A DNA stretch of 63,228 nt from Pelagimonas sp. GTDB lineage: Bacteria; Pseudomonadota; Alphaproteobacteria; Rhodobacterales; Rhodobacteraceae. The notes under the pieces are model-generated. The model did not search any database. It saw nothing but the letters and a program-made list of their open reading frames with translations, and had not been told where the DNA came from. The translations under genes were made by a program, and so were the position numbers. Numbering within the stretch: the stretch's first letter is position 1; every line of letters begins with the position of its first letter. This document shows positions 1 through 7,947 of the stretch, piece by piece. The stretch is from positions 1 through 63,228 of the forward strand of contig JAOARQ010000011.1 in the NCBI GenBank assembly GCA_025210455.1, in the 5' to 3' direction.

Positions 1-134
1 GCAGCGCGCCAATACAGCGAAACTCTGAAACACCGCAGCTTTCTAGCAAACGTAAACACTGCGTTAATCATTTCGCGCCACCTTAGAAACAGTCGCTGCA
101 TCAGGCATCAACTCAAACAAAGGAATGACAGGTC

Positions 135-320
135 ATGATGGTGGTTCTTCTAAATCTTTTTGTCGTCATCGCTTTGATGAGCACGCTTGGTGCCATGGTC
201 GCAGGCGGGGCCGCAGCCCCCAGGATGACGCAGGCAGAACGCACCATAGGTGGGACCATGGTGCTTTCAATGCTGTTGATGGGTGGCATGGCGCAGGTTG
301 CGCTGATGGCACTCAGCTGA
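135..320 (+). CDS. Small two-helix membrane protein, unknown function
   Basis: This 61-residue protein is mostly hydrophobic, with one likely membrane helix at about residues 2-26 and a second at about 41-60, joined by a short polar segment containing PRMTQAERT. I do not recognise a family. The ATG at 135 is preferred over the overlapping frame starting at 125 because this frame gives a sensible membrane protein, and AAAGGA and AGG purine runs lie upstream. It ends 3 bases before the convergent murI stop. It could be a conserved roseobacter small protein or a chance frame. Confidence 0.5.
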   Translation: MMVVLLNLFVVIALMSTLGAMVAGGAAAPRMTQAERTIGGTMVLSMLLMGGMAQVALMALS

Positions 321-322
321 TC

Positions 323-1135
323 TCAGGCTTTTGTAAAGTTGATCTTGCGCTTTAGGAACTGTGTCGCATGGCGCGACACTTTTTCAGGATCGCCGGTGGT
401 CAGGAAACCGCTGTCCTGACCAGAGCCAATCATCTCAGGATGGCGTTTAAGATAGTCTTCCAATGACGCCGCCACCAGATTGGCCTGACTGTACACCTTC
501 ACATCCGCGCCCAGTGCCTCCTGATAGGTTTCCTGCATCAGGGGATAATGGGTGCATCCCAAAATCGCCGCCTCGGGCGAAGGCATCTTGCGTTTCAGCG
601 CATCCACATGGCTGCGCACCAGCGCTTCGGCAAGGATCATGTCGCCTTCTTCGATAGCATCGACCAGACCACCACAGGCCTGCGCCTCAACATCAACGCC
701 GATGGCGCGAAACGCCAGTTCGCGCTGAAACGCGCGGGAGCTGACTGTGGCGGGGGTGGCGAACAGCGCCACGTGCTGCACGGCCACCTCACGCGGTGGC
801 GAATTATCCCCCCATTGGCGTTCGGTCAGCGCTTCGATCAGCGGCACAAACACCCCAAGCACACGTTTGTCTTTTGGAATCCAGCTTTCCTGCATCCGGC
901 GCAGTGCTGCCGCCGACGCGGTATTGCAGGCCAGGATCACCAGATCGCAGCCTGCCTCCCAAAGACGCTCAACCGCCTTGGTCGTCAGATCATAGATATC
1001 ATCGGCATCGCGCACACCATAGGGCGCGTGGCTACTATCGGCAAAATAGACAAAGGGCACATCCGGCAATTGTTTGGATACGGCGTCCAATACGGTCAGC
1101 CCACCCAATCCTGAATCAAAAACGCCTACTGCCAT
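323..1135 (-). CDS. murI: Glutamate racemase
   Basis: This enzyme interconverts L- and D-glutamate in the cytoplasm and supplies D-Glu for the peptidoglycan stem peptide. The 270-residue length is normal. The N-terminal VFDSGLGGL motif carries the catalytic Asp near residue 7. The two catalytic cysteines are visible at Cys70 (ILACNTASA) and Cys194 (ILGCTHYPL), the latter followed by the usual His. A GGGGGCAGG run precedes the ATG. The acyltransferase gene upstream is on the same strand 18 bases away, so the two may be cotranscribed. Confidence 0.96.
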   Translation of the reverse strand: MAVGVFDSGLGGLTVLDAVSKQLPDVPFVYFADSSHAPYGVRDADDIYDLTTKAVERLWEAGCDLVILACNTASAAALRRMQESWIPKDKRVLGVFVPLIEALTERQWGDNSPPREVAVQHVALFATPATVSSRAFQRELAFRAIGVDVEAQACGGLVDAIEEGDMILAEALVRSHVDALKRKMPSPEAAILGCTHYPLMQETYQEALGADVKVYSQANLVAASLEDYLKRHPEMIGSGQDSGFLTTGDPEKVSRHATQFLKRKINFTKA

Positions 1136-1153
1136 GCCTGCCCCCTGCGCCTT

Positions 1154-2038
1154 TTACTGGCGCGTTTTGTGTCTTTCTTCGAACTCAAACCCGTAATCAA
1201 GTGATTTGAGCGGTGTCGGAGACAGCTCATAGGTTGATTTGCGCAGGAAATCCATCATTGCGCGCGGATCGCGGGCATATGCGTCAATTTCCGCTCGTGT
1301 GATGGGATCACCGATGGCCACGCGCACCGGCGTATCCACACGTTTTTTGAATTCCTTGATCAGCAGCCCCATGCGCAACGTATAATGCAGATGGCTGGCC
1401 AGCTGGAACAGACGCGAGGTATGACCGTCAAAATAGATCGGCACCACAGTTGCATTGGATTTGGCAATCATCTTGGCGGTAAAAGTGCGCCAGCCCGGAT
1501 CCATCGGCTTGCCAAAGGGTTTTTCTGCCGTGGCCACGGTGCCGCCCGGAAAGATACCGATACAGCCGCCATCACCAAGATAGCGCAGGCTTTCCTTGCG
1601 TGTCTGGATATTCTGCTGCACCGCCTCTTTGGTTTCATCAAAGCTGATCGGCAGGATCACATCATCCAGCTCCTGCGCCTTGCGAAAGACCTTATGTGCC
1701 AGAATTCGGAAGTCCCCTCGCACCACTGACAGGATATGCCCCAGCATCAGGCCATCCAGAATGCCATAAGGGTGATTGGCAATCACCACCAGCGGCCCCT
1801 CTTTGGGAAGATTGTCCAACGAACCGCCCACGACCTCAAGGCCAAGACCATAGCGTTCCACCATGACCTGCCAGAAATCGCGCCCCTGCGCCACCTCATC
1901 GGCATAGCCATCTGCACGTTTGATCAGCCCCAGACGCCCGGTGGCATTTTCCATCAGCCGGATCATCGCCCGACCGCCCTTGGTCTGGGCGGAATAGGCA
2001 TATGAAATATCACGGGCCACTTCGCGACGGGCTGACAT
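1154..2038 (-). CDS. Lysophospholipid acyltransferase family protein
   Basis: This 294-residue protein has a PlsC-like acyltransferase fold. The catalytic motif is NHPYGILDG with His89 and Asp95, the wider-spaced variant of the NHx4D box found in the NHPxGxxDG subgroup, some of which are called hemolysins or ornithine-lipid acyltransferases. A substrate motif IFPGGT at about residues 160-165 replaces the usual FPEGT. It probably transfers acyl groups to a lyso-lipid at the inner membrane. The exact substrate cannot be read from the sequence and no olsB-like partner is adjacent. Confidence 0.85.
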   Translation of the reverse strand: MSARREVARDISYAYSAQTKGGRAMIRLMENATGRLGLIKRADGYADEVAQGRDFWQVMVERYGLGLEVVGGSLDNLPKEGPLVVIANHPYGILDGLMLGHILSVVRGDFRILAHKVFRKAQELDDVILPISFDETKEAVQQNIQTRKESLRYLGDGGCIGIFPGGTVATAEKPFGKPMDPGWRTFTAKMIAKSNATVVPIYFDGHTSRLFQLASHLHYTLRMGLLIKEFKKRVDTPVRVAIGDPITRAEIDAYARDPRAMMDFLRKSTYELSPTPLKSLDYGFEFEERHKTRQ

Positions 2039-2145
2039 GGCGGGCTCCTATTCTATGGCTGCGTCAGATGTAACGCGGTTCGCGCCTTGTGACCAGTTTA
2101 TGTGACACCCATATGACGGGTTTGTGTCATCCCCAAAAGGCGGCC

Positions 2146-5100
2146 CTATTCCGCCGCATGGGCCATGGGCGGCTGCGGATTGCGCAGTTGCTCCAGCACC
2201 TCGGCACGTCTTTCCGCCGCCTTGCGCATATTGTCCTCTTTGACCAGGCCAAAGCCACGGATCTGCATCGGGATCTGCGCCAGTGCAATCAGCCCATCTC
2301 GGGTGTCTTCGGACAATTTGGGAAGCCAGTCTGCCATGTCTTTTTCATACTGCCGGATCAAGGCACGCTCTGCGCGGCGTTCTTCGGTGCGGCCAAACGG
2401 ATCCAGCGGGGTGCCACGCAGCATCTTTAGCCGGGTTAGCAAACGGAACCCCCGCAGCATGCCCTCTCCAAACTGGCGTTTTTGCGGGCGCCCCTCGGGG
2501 CCTATCTTTGACAACAGTGGCGGCGCCAGATGGAACGACAGCTTCAGATCCCCATCAAAGACATCCTGCGCTTTCGACAGGGTCTGCAGATGCAGGCGGG
2601 CCACTTCGTATTCATCCTTATAGGCCAATAGCTTGTGATAGCTTTTTGCCACCACTTCTTTCAAGGTTGGATCAGAGATCCCCTCAACCAGCTTGCGATA
2701 GCGCCGTGCCAATCGCGGGCCCTGATAGGCGGTCAGGTGCTCTGCGCGGAATGCGATCTTTTCATCCAGTGTCTTAGGCAGATCAATCACCTTGGGCGCG
2801 ATCATCTCTTGCGCCTGATCGGGGTGCAACACCGCCCAGCGACCAATATCAAAGGCGCGCAAGTTGCGCTCAACCGCGGCGCCATTCAGGCGCACCGACT
2901 GTTCGATGGCCTCAAAGCTTAGCGGCACCAGCCCCCGCTGCCAGGCGGCCCCGAGGATCATCATGTTCGAGAAAATGGAATCCCCCATGGTTTCCTTGGC
3001 CAGATCAGAGGCATCAAAAAAGGCGACATCCTCTTGCAACCGCGCCTGAAGAGCGACCTGCAAACGATCAGAAGGAATGGAAAATTCGGTGTTCTGGGTG
3101 AAATTGCCGGTGATGATTTCATGGCTATTGACCACAGCGCCAGTGCGCCCGCTTTTGGTCAGACCAAGGGTCTTGGCCCCGGCCGACACAACCAGATCAC
3201 CGCCGATCAGCGCATCGGCTTCGCCCGTGGCCACCCGCACCGCCGAAATATCATCCGGCGCATTGGCCAGACGCAAGTGGATATGAACCGCGCCGCCTTT
3301 TTGCGCCAGACCGGCCATTTCCATCATGCCCGCGCCTTTGCCATCAATCTGCGCCGCCTGCGCCAGCACCGCACCAATGGTGACAACGCCAGTGCCACCC
3401 ACCCCGGTGATCACCATATTCCAGGTGCCGTTGATCTCGGGCAGCGTGGGATCCGGCAGATCAGGCAGCTCCAGTTCTTTGGTGGCGGCCTTTTTGATCG
3501 AGCCGCCCTCGACAGTCACGAATGAGGGGCAAAACCCCTTCAGGCAGGAAAAATCCTTGTTGCAGCTGGATTGATCAATCGCGCGTTTGCGCCCCAGTTC
3601 GGTTTCGACAGGCACAATCGACACGCAGTTGGATTGCACACCACAATCACCGCAACCTTCGCAGACATCTGTATTGATAAAGACCCGTTTGTCCGGATCC
3701 GGGAACTGCCCGCGCTTGCGGCGCCGACGCTTTTCAGCGGCACAGGTCTGGATATACAGAATGGCCGATACACCTTTGATCTCTTCGCAGTCTTTTTGTA
3801 CCTGCTCCAGATGGGCGCGCTCATGCAGTCGGGCGGATTTGGGAAAACGGCTTAGATCCACCTCTTCCTTTTCATCATACACAACAAATAGATCACGCAC
3901 CCCCATCGCGGTCAGCTCATCGGCGATACGATAGGCATCCAGCCCCCCTTCATTGCCCTGCCCGCCTGTCATGGCGACGGCGTCATTATAAAGGATCTTA
4001 TAGGTGATCGTCGTGCCCGCAGCCAAAGCCGCCCGGATCGCCTGAATGCCCGAATGGTTATAGGTGCCATCCCCAAGGTTCTGGAACACATGGCCACGTT
4101 TGGAAAAAGGCGCTTCGCCCATCCAGTTCGCGCCTTCGCCCCCCATATGGGTAAAGCCGAGGGTCGATCGATCCATCCACTGCACCATATAGTGACACCC
4201 AATCCCTGCATAAGCGCGACTGCCGTCAGGTACTTTGGTGGAACTGTTATGCGGGCAGCCAGAGCAGAACCAGGGCAGACGCAGCGCGATGTCTTCGGCA
4301 TTGTCGGCGCGGGCGGCTTCTTCGACCGCAGCCAGACCTGCGCGCATCTGATCGCTATCGCGCCCTTCCTCGATCAGGATTTCACCGATTTTGCGGGCAA
4401 TCCATGTGGGATCCAGCGCGCCCCGCGTCGGGAACAGTTTTTCGCGCCCAAGCGACCCAGTGCCGCCTTTGTACCAGCCATAGACCCTGCGCCCACGGCG
4501 ATCGTCAAAGATGGTTTCCTTGACCTGCACTTCGATCAGCTTGCGCTTTTCTTCAACGATCACAATCAGATCCAGACCTTCGGCCCAATCCGTAAAGCCC
4601 TTCATATCCAGCGGGAAAACCTGCCCCACCTTATAGGTGGTGATCCCCAGCCGTTCAGCCTCGGCTTCGTCTATGCCCAAAAGCGCCATGGCATGTTGCA
4701 GATCCAGCCAGTTTTTCCCAGCCGCGACAAAGCCGATCTTGGCACCGGGCTTGCCCCACATGCGGCGATCCATCTTGTTGGCGTGGGAAAAAGCCTCGGC
4801 GGCAAAGCGTTTGAATTCAATCATCCGCGCTTCCTGGGCGTGGGGGGTGTCAACCAACCGGATGTTCAGCCCATCCTCGGGCATGGCAAAATCAGGAATG
4901 ACAAAATCCTGCCGATCCGCGCGGCCATCCACCACGGCGGTGGCTTCGACCGTGTCTTTCATGGTTTTCAGACCGACCCAGACCCCGGCAAAGCGCGACA
5001 GCGCATAGCCATAAAGCCCGTAATCCAGAATTTCCTGCACGCCAGCAGGCGAGACAATCGGCATATAGGCATCCACCAGCGCCCATTCCGACTGGTGCAG

Positions 5101-5565
5101 GACCGTGCTGCTTTCGCCGGTGTGATCATCCCCCATCGCCATAAGCACACCGCCGAATTTCGAGGTGCCCGCCATATTGGCGTGACGCATCACATCCCCC
5201 GAACGATCCACCCCCGGCCCCTTGCCGTACCAAAGGCCAAAGACACCATCGAACTTGCCTTCGTCGCGCAGTTCGGCCTGCTGCGCACCCCAAAGCGCGG
5301 TGGCAGCGAGATCTTCGTTCAGCCCCTCCTGAAACAGGATGTCATTTTCCACCAGCACCTTTTCCGCCCGGCGCATCTGCATATCCACTGCACCCAATGG
5401 CGACCCACGATACCCGGTACAAAACCCCGCCGTATTCAGCCCCGCCGCCCGGTCGCGTTCCTTTTGCAAAAGCATCATCCGCACCAGGGCCTGCGTGCCA
5501 TTCAGCAGAACCTGATCCTTTTCCAGATCAAAACGGTCATTCAGTGAGACTTGCTGCTTGCTCAT
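2146..5565 (-). CDS. Indolepyruvate ferredoxin oxidoreductase, fused alpha-beta form
   Basis: This 1139-residue thiamine-diphosphate enzyme oxidatively decarboxylates aryl-pyruvates, typically indolepyruvate, to the acyl-CoA with ferredoxin as acceptor, in aromatic amino acid breakdown. The N-terminal part (about 20-420) is pyruvate-ferredoxin-oxidoreductase-like, then a ThDP-binding region with GIGCHY and GDGTYNHSG motifs, then a cysteine cluster (CEGCGDC followed by further Cys residues around 640-690) that may bind Fe-S, and a gamma-like domain starting ITGVGGTGVVT near 720. The length matches the proteobacterial fused IorA-IorB type. GGGAGG precedes the ATG. It is divergent from a LysR gene that is the obvious candidate regulator. 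Confidence 0.93.
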   Translation of the reverse strand: MSKQQVSLNDRFDLEKDQVLLNGTQALVRMMLLQKERDRAAGLNTAGFCTGYRGSPLGAVDMQMRRAEKVLVENDILFQEGLNEDLAATALWGAQQAELRDEGKFDGVFGLWYGKGPGVDRSGDVMRHANMAGTSKFGGVLMAMGDDHTGESSTVLHQSEWALVDAYMPIVSPAGVQEILDYGLYGYALSRFAGVWVGLKTMKDTVEATAVVDGRADRQDFVIPDFAMPEDGLNIRLVDTPHAQEARMIEFKRFAAEAFSHANKMDRRMWGKPGAKIGFVAAGKNWLDLQHAMALLGIDEAEAERLGITTYKVGQVFPLDMKGFTDWAEGLDLIVIVEEKRKLIEVQVKETIFDDRRGRRVYGWYKGGTGSLGREKLFPTRGALDPTWIARKIGEILIEEGRDSDQMRAGLAAVEEAARADNAEDIALRLPWFCSGCPHNSSTKVPDGSRAYAGIGCHYMVQWMDRSTLGFTHMGGEGANWMGEAPFSKRGHVFQNLGDGTYNHSGIQAIRAALAAGTTITYKILYNDAVAMTGGQGNEGGLDAYRIADELTAMGVRDLFVVYDEKEEVDLSRFPKSARLHERAHLEQVQKDCEEIKGVSAILYIQTCAAEKRRRRKRGQFPDPDKRVFINTDVCEGCGDCGVQSNCVSIVPVETELGRKRAIDQSSCNKDFSCLKGFCPSFVTVEGGSIKKAATKELELPDLPDPTLPEINGTWNMVITGVGGTGVVTIGAVLAQAAQIDGKGAGMMEMAGLAQKGGAVHIHLRLANAPDDISAVRVATGEADALIGGDLVVSAGAKTLGLTKSGRTGAVVNSHEIITGNFTQNTEFSIPSDRLQVALQARLQEDVAFFDASDLAKETMGDSIFSNMMILGAAWQRGLVPLSFEAIEQSVRLNGAAVERNLRAFDIGRWAVLHPDQAQEMIAPKVIDLPKTLDEKIAFRAEHLTAYQGPRLARRYRKLVEGISDPTLKEVVAKSYHKLLAYKDEYEVARLHLQTLSKAQDVFDGDLKLSFHLAPPLLSKIGPEGRPQKRQFGEGMLRGFRLLTRLKMLRGTPLDPFGRTEERRAERALIRQYEKDMADWLPKLSEDTRDGLIALAQIPMQIRGFGLVKEDNMRKAAERRAEVLEQLRNPQPPMAHAAE

Positions 5566-5611
5566 CGGACGCCTCCCAACGGTCTGATAGTGACTAGCTT
5601 ACAGGCATTTT

Positions 5612-5663
5612 AGGTCACAAATGCTGACCTGTATAGGGTATTTTGCGTAAAATTCCCCTATAC
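5612..5663. promoter_or_regulatory. Two adjacent dyads in the divergent ior / LysR promoter
   Basis: AGGTCA and TGACCT face each other with a 7-base spacer at 5612-5630. Immediately after, GTATAGGG (5631-5638) and CCCTATAC (5656-5663) form a second dyad whose inner bases are also partly symmetric. Both lie between the oxidoreductase start (5565) and the LysR start (5733), where LysR-type activators normally bind. Assignment to this LysR protein is inference from position. Confidence 0.55.
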
Positions 5664-5732
5664 GTGACGTTCCAGCTTTGGTTTATGCGCTAACTCATGC
5701 CATAAAGGCCCGGAAAAAAACGAGTATACGCC

Positions 5733-6638
5733 ATGGATTGGGACAAACTGAGAATCTTTCATGCGGTCGCAGATGCGGGCAGCCTGACCCATGCCGGGGA
5801 TTCACTGCACCTGTCGCAATCCGCTGTCTCACGCCAGATCCGGGCATTGGAAGAAAGTCTGGACACCACCCTGTTTCACCGCCATGCGCGCGGGCTGATC
5901 CTGACCGAACAGGGCGAACTTCTGTTCGACGCCACACAGGCGATGTCAAAGCGCATTGATGCGGCCACCGCGCGTATTCACGATAGCGAAGAAGAAGTCT
6001 TTGGAGAACTGAAAGTCACCACCACTCAGGGCTTTGGTGCTATCTGGCTGGCGCCGCGTCTGGCAAAGTTTTACGAACAATATCCGGATCTGAACATCGA
6101 TCTGATGCTGGAAGAACGGGTTCTGGACCTGCCCATGCGCGAAGCGGATGTGGCCATCCGCATGAAAGAGCCCAGTCAGGCGGATCTTGTGCGCAAGAAA
6201 CTGATGGCAGTGCGGATGCGCATGTATGCGTCGCCGGACTATCTGGCCGCCCATGGCACGCCGCAAAGCATCGAAGAGATCGGCAAGCATCGTCTGATCT
6301 GCCAGAAATCTTCTGCCGCACAGGTGGCTGCGGGCAGCGAGTTGGTGCAGAAACTGCTGACTCATGATGTCAAAAGCATGCTGACAGTAAACAACTATTT
6401 CGGCGTGCTGCAGGGAGTGATTTCCAATCTGGGGATTGGCGTGCTGCCAGACTATATCATTGAAGACTTCCCAACCATGGTGCGCGTGCTACCAGACGTT
6501 GAGTCAGTCGAAGTGCCCGTGTTTCTCGCCTATCCCGAAGAGCTGCGGCAATCCAAACGGGTCGCGGCGTTTCGCGATTTTGTTCAGGATGAAATCAAGC
6601 TGCACCGCAAATCTCTGCGCGCTTTGCAAAACGGCTGA
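5733..6638 (+). CDS. LysR-family transcriptional regulator
   Basis: This 301-residue protein has an N-terminal winged helix-turn-helix (about residues 3-62, with LSQSAVSRQIRALEE as recognition region) and a C-terminal periplasmic-binding-like effector domain. It probably controls the divergently transcribed indolepyruvate oxidoreductase in response to an aromatic intermediate; that is inference from gene order. The ATG at 5733 begins MDWDKLRIF, the normal family start. Paired dyads lie in the shared promoter. Confidence 0.93.
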   Translation: MDWDKLRIFHAVADAGSLTHAGDSLHLSQSAVSRQIRALEESLDTTLFHRHARGLILTEQGELLFDATQAMSKRIDAATARIHDSEEEVFGELKVTTTQGFGAIWLAPRLAKFYEQYPDLNIDLMLEERVLDLPMREADVAIRMKEPSQADLVRKKLMAVRMRMYASPDYLAAHGTPQSIEEIGKHRLICQKSSAAQVAAGSELVQKLLTHDVKSMLTVNNYFGVLQGVISNLGIGVLPDYIIEDFPTMVRVLPDVESVEVPVFLAYPEELRQSKRVAAFRDFVQDEIKLHRKSLRALQNG

Positions 6639-6697
6639 CAGCGGTTCACCCGCTCAGCCGGATCAACCCCGCACAACCTATGATTGAAATTGAATGT

Positions 6698-6718
6698 GGT
6701 ATGCAAACAACGCATACC
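6698..6718. promoter_or_regulatory. Perfect inverted repeat GGTATGC-N7-GCATACC
   Basis: Seven-base arms at 6698-6704 and 6712-6718 with loop AAACAAC. There is no T-run after it, so it is not a typical terminator. It lies 60 bases after the LysR stop and upstream of a possible sRNA, so an operator is possible. Nothing identifies the binding protein. Confidence 0.3.
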
Positions 6719-6779
6719 GGAAATGATGCATGTGCAGCATGAATTTCCTTGATCGATTCAAAACTGGTGATTAATTGAT

Positions 6780-6864
6780 CCTCATGACGATGAAATGCAC
6801 ATTTGCTATTCATCTTCATACCTCCCTGTTGGACTTCGGCCGAGCTTTGTGCTCGGCCTTTTTT
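6780..6864 (+). ncRNA. Candidate small RNA with CCUCCCUGU motif and terminator
   Basis: The 263-base space between the LysR gene and the DUF454 gene holds a possible short transcript. GATGAA (6789-6794) can pair with TTCATC (6809-6814). An unpaired CCTCCCTGT follows at 6821-6829, then a perfect 8-bp GC-rich stem GGCCGAGC / GCTCGGCC (6838-6858) with a T6 tract. The CCTCCCTGT...GACT...GGCC tail resembles the element at 21278-21300. CCUCC-rich anti-Shine-Dalgarno motifs are known in alphaproteobacterial sRNAs. The 5' end is not defined and no strong promoter was seen. It could instead be the terminator of the LysR transcript. Confidence 0.4.
6838..6864 (+). terminator. Intrinsic terminator
   Basis: Perfect 8-bp stem GGCCGAGC / GCTCGGCC with loop TTTGT, followed directly by TTTTTT. 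It ends either the LysR transcript or the candidate sRNA and lies 38 bases before the DUF454 start. Confidence 0.85.
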
Positions 6865-6901
6865 CTTGCTACACCATCCAAGATTCGGATCGGAGCAAGA
6901 G

Positions 6902-7297
6902 ATGTCCCATCAGCAGCGCCCGCCATTATTATCCAATCCCCTCTGGGCCGCCTTTGGCCTGATTTGCGTTGCGCTGGGGATGATCGGGGTGCTTTTGCCG
7001 GTCCTGCCCACCACCCCCTTTATGATCCTTGCGGCTTTTGCCTTTGGCAAAGGGTCGCCCAGACTGCGCTATTGGCTGGAAACCCATCCCACCTTTGGAC
7101 CACCGATTGTCGAATGGGAAGAAAGCGGATCAATTGCCCCACGTTATAAATCCATCGCCGTAGGCATGATGAGCGGCACCTTTCTGCTAAGCCTCATCTT
7201 TGGGCTTTCAACGAGGATCCTGATCATTCAGGCTATCTGCATGGGCGGCGCGGCGCTGTATGTGCTGACCCGCCCCAATGGACCAAAGGAAAGCTGA
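6902..7297 (+). CDS. YbaN/DUF454 family inner membrane protein
   Basis: This 131-residue protein matches the DUF454 (YbaN) pattern: a first helix LGMIGVLLPVLPTTPFMILAA at about residues 21-41 with the conserved LPTTPF, a central soluble segment with WLETHPTFGP, and two C-terminal helices. Function is unknown in the family. The ATG at 6902 is chosen over an in-frame one at 6803 because GGAGCAAG sits just before it and the upstream part contains the terminator. The next gene starts 1 base after its stop, implying cotranscription. Confidence 0.85.
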   Translation: MSHQQRPPLLSNPLWAAFGLICVALGMIGVLLPVLPTTPFMILAAFAFGKGSPRLRYWLETHPTFGPPIVEWEESGSIAPRYKSIAVGMMSGTFLLSLIFGLSTRILIIQAICMGGAALYVLTRPNGPKES

Positions 7298-7298
7298 A

Positions 7299-7856
7299 AT
7301 GGCGCACACACTTTCTTGTCGCTGCGAAAAAACCCAATGGCAGGTAGATGAAAAGGCCAAGGGCAGCCAGGTTGTCTGCTATTGCCGCGATTGTCAGGCG
7401 CATCTTACCCATCTGGGGCGGGCGGATCTGCTGCATGACGGCGGCACCTATCTATATCAGACCACACCGGACGCGGTGAAAATCACCAAAGGTGTAGAAA
7501 ACCTTGCGGCGCAAAGATTGGGCCCGCAAGGCATGATCCGCTATTACACCACCTGCTGTCACAGCCCGGTGGTCAACACCCTGAAGAACCGCGCCCTGCC
7601 CTTTGTGGGCCTGCCCCTGCCCGACCAGGACAAACGCTTTGGCCGCGTTATCTGCTATGCACACACAGATCAGGGCACCTCGGGGCGCAAACAAAAGGGG
7701 TTTGCAGCGGCTGGCATGGGCATCATGATCCGCGCGCTGAGCGCCATAATCTCGGGGCGGCGCGCCTCTCCTTTCTTTACCGACAGCGGCGATCCACTGG
7801 TGACCCCGCGTGTTTTGACACTTGAGGAACGCCGCGCGGCCACCCCCAACCGATAA
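7299..7856 (+). CDS. DUF6151-type cysteine-rich (Gfa-like) protein
   Basis: This 185-residue protein has the cysteine pattern of the Mss4/Gfa-like zinc fold: CRC near residue 8, CYCRDC at about 30-35 and CC at about 86. This resembles formaldehyde-activating-enzyme relatives and DUF6151. The biochemical role is unknown. A GGAAAG Shine-Dalgarno precedes the ATG at 7299, two codons into the next-door stop region, so it is translationally close to the DUF454 gene. Family assignment is from memory of the pattern. Confidence 0.7.
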   Translation: MAHTLSCRCEKTQWQVDEKAKGSQVVCYCRDCQAHLTHLGRADLLHDGGTYLYQTTPDAVKITKGVENLAAQRLGPQGMIRYYTTCCHSPVVNTLKNRALPFVGLPLPDQDKRFGRVICYAHTDQGTSGRKQKGFAAAGMGIMIRALSAIISGRRASPFFTDSGDPLVTPRVLTLEERRAATPNR

Positions 7857-7947
7857 AACAGCGACATCCCGTCCTGCCTTCCCTCTTTCCCCCGCGGCTC
7901 TCTTGGCGTAAAGAGCGCGCAACATGGGATCTATGGGGGATTATGGG

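Noticed and set aside
125-355. 76-residue frame overlapping the small membrane ORF at 135
   Set aside because: It is polar, His/Gly-rich and overlaps the murI end. The 135-320 frame is more protein-like.
4054-5547. 497-residue plus-strand open frame
   Set aside because: It is antisense to the indolepyruvate oxidoreductase, rich in His/Arg/Pro as expected of a shadow frame, and has no domain.
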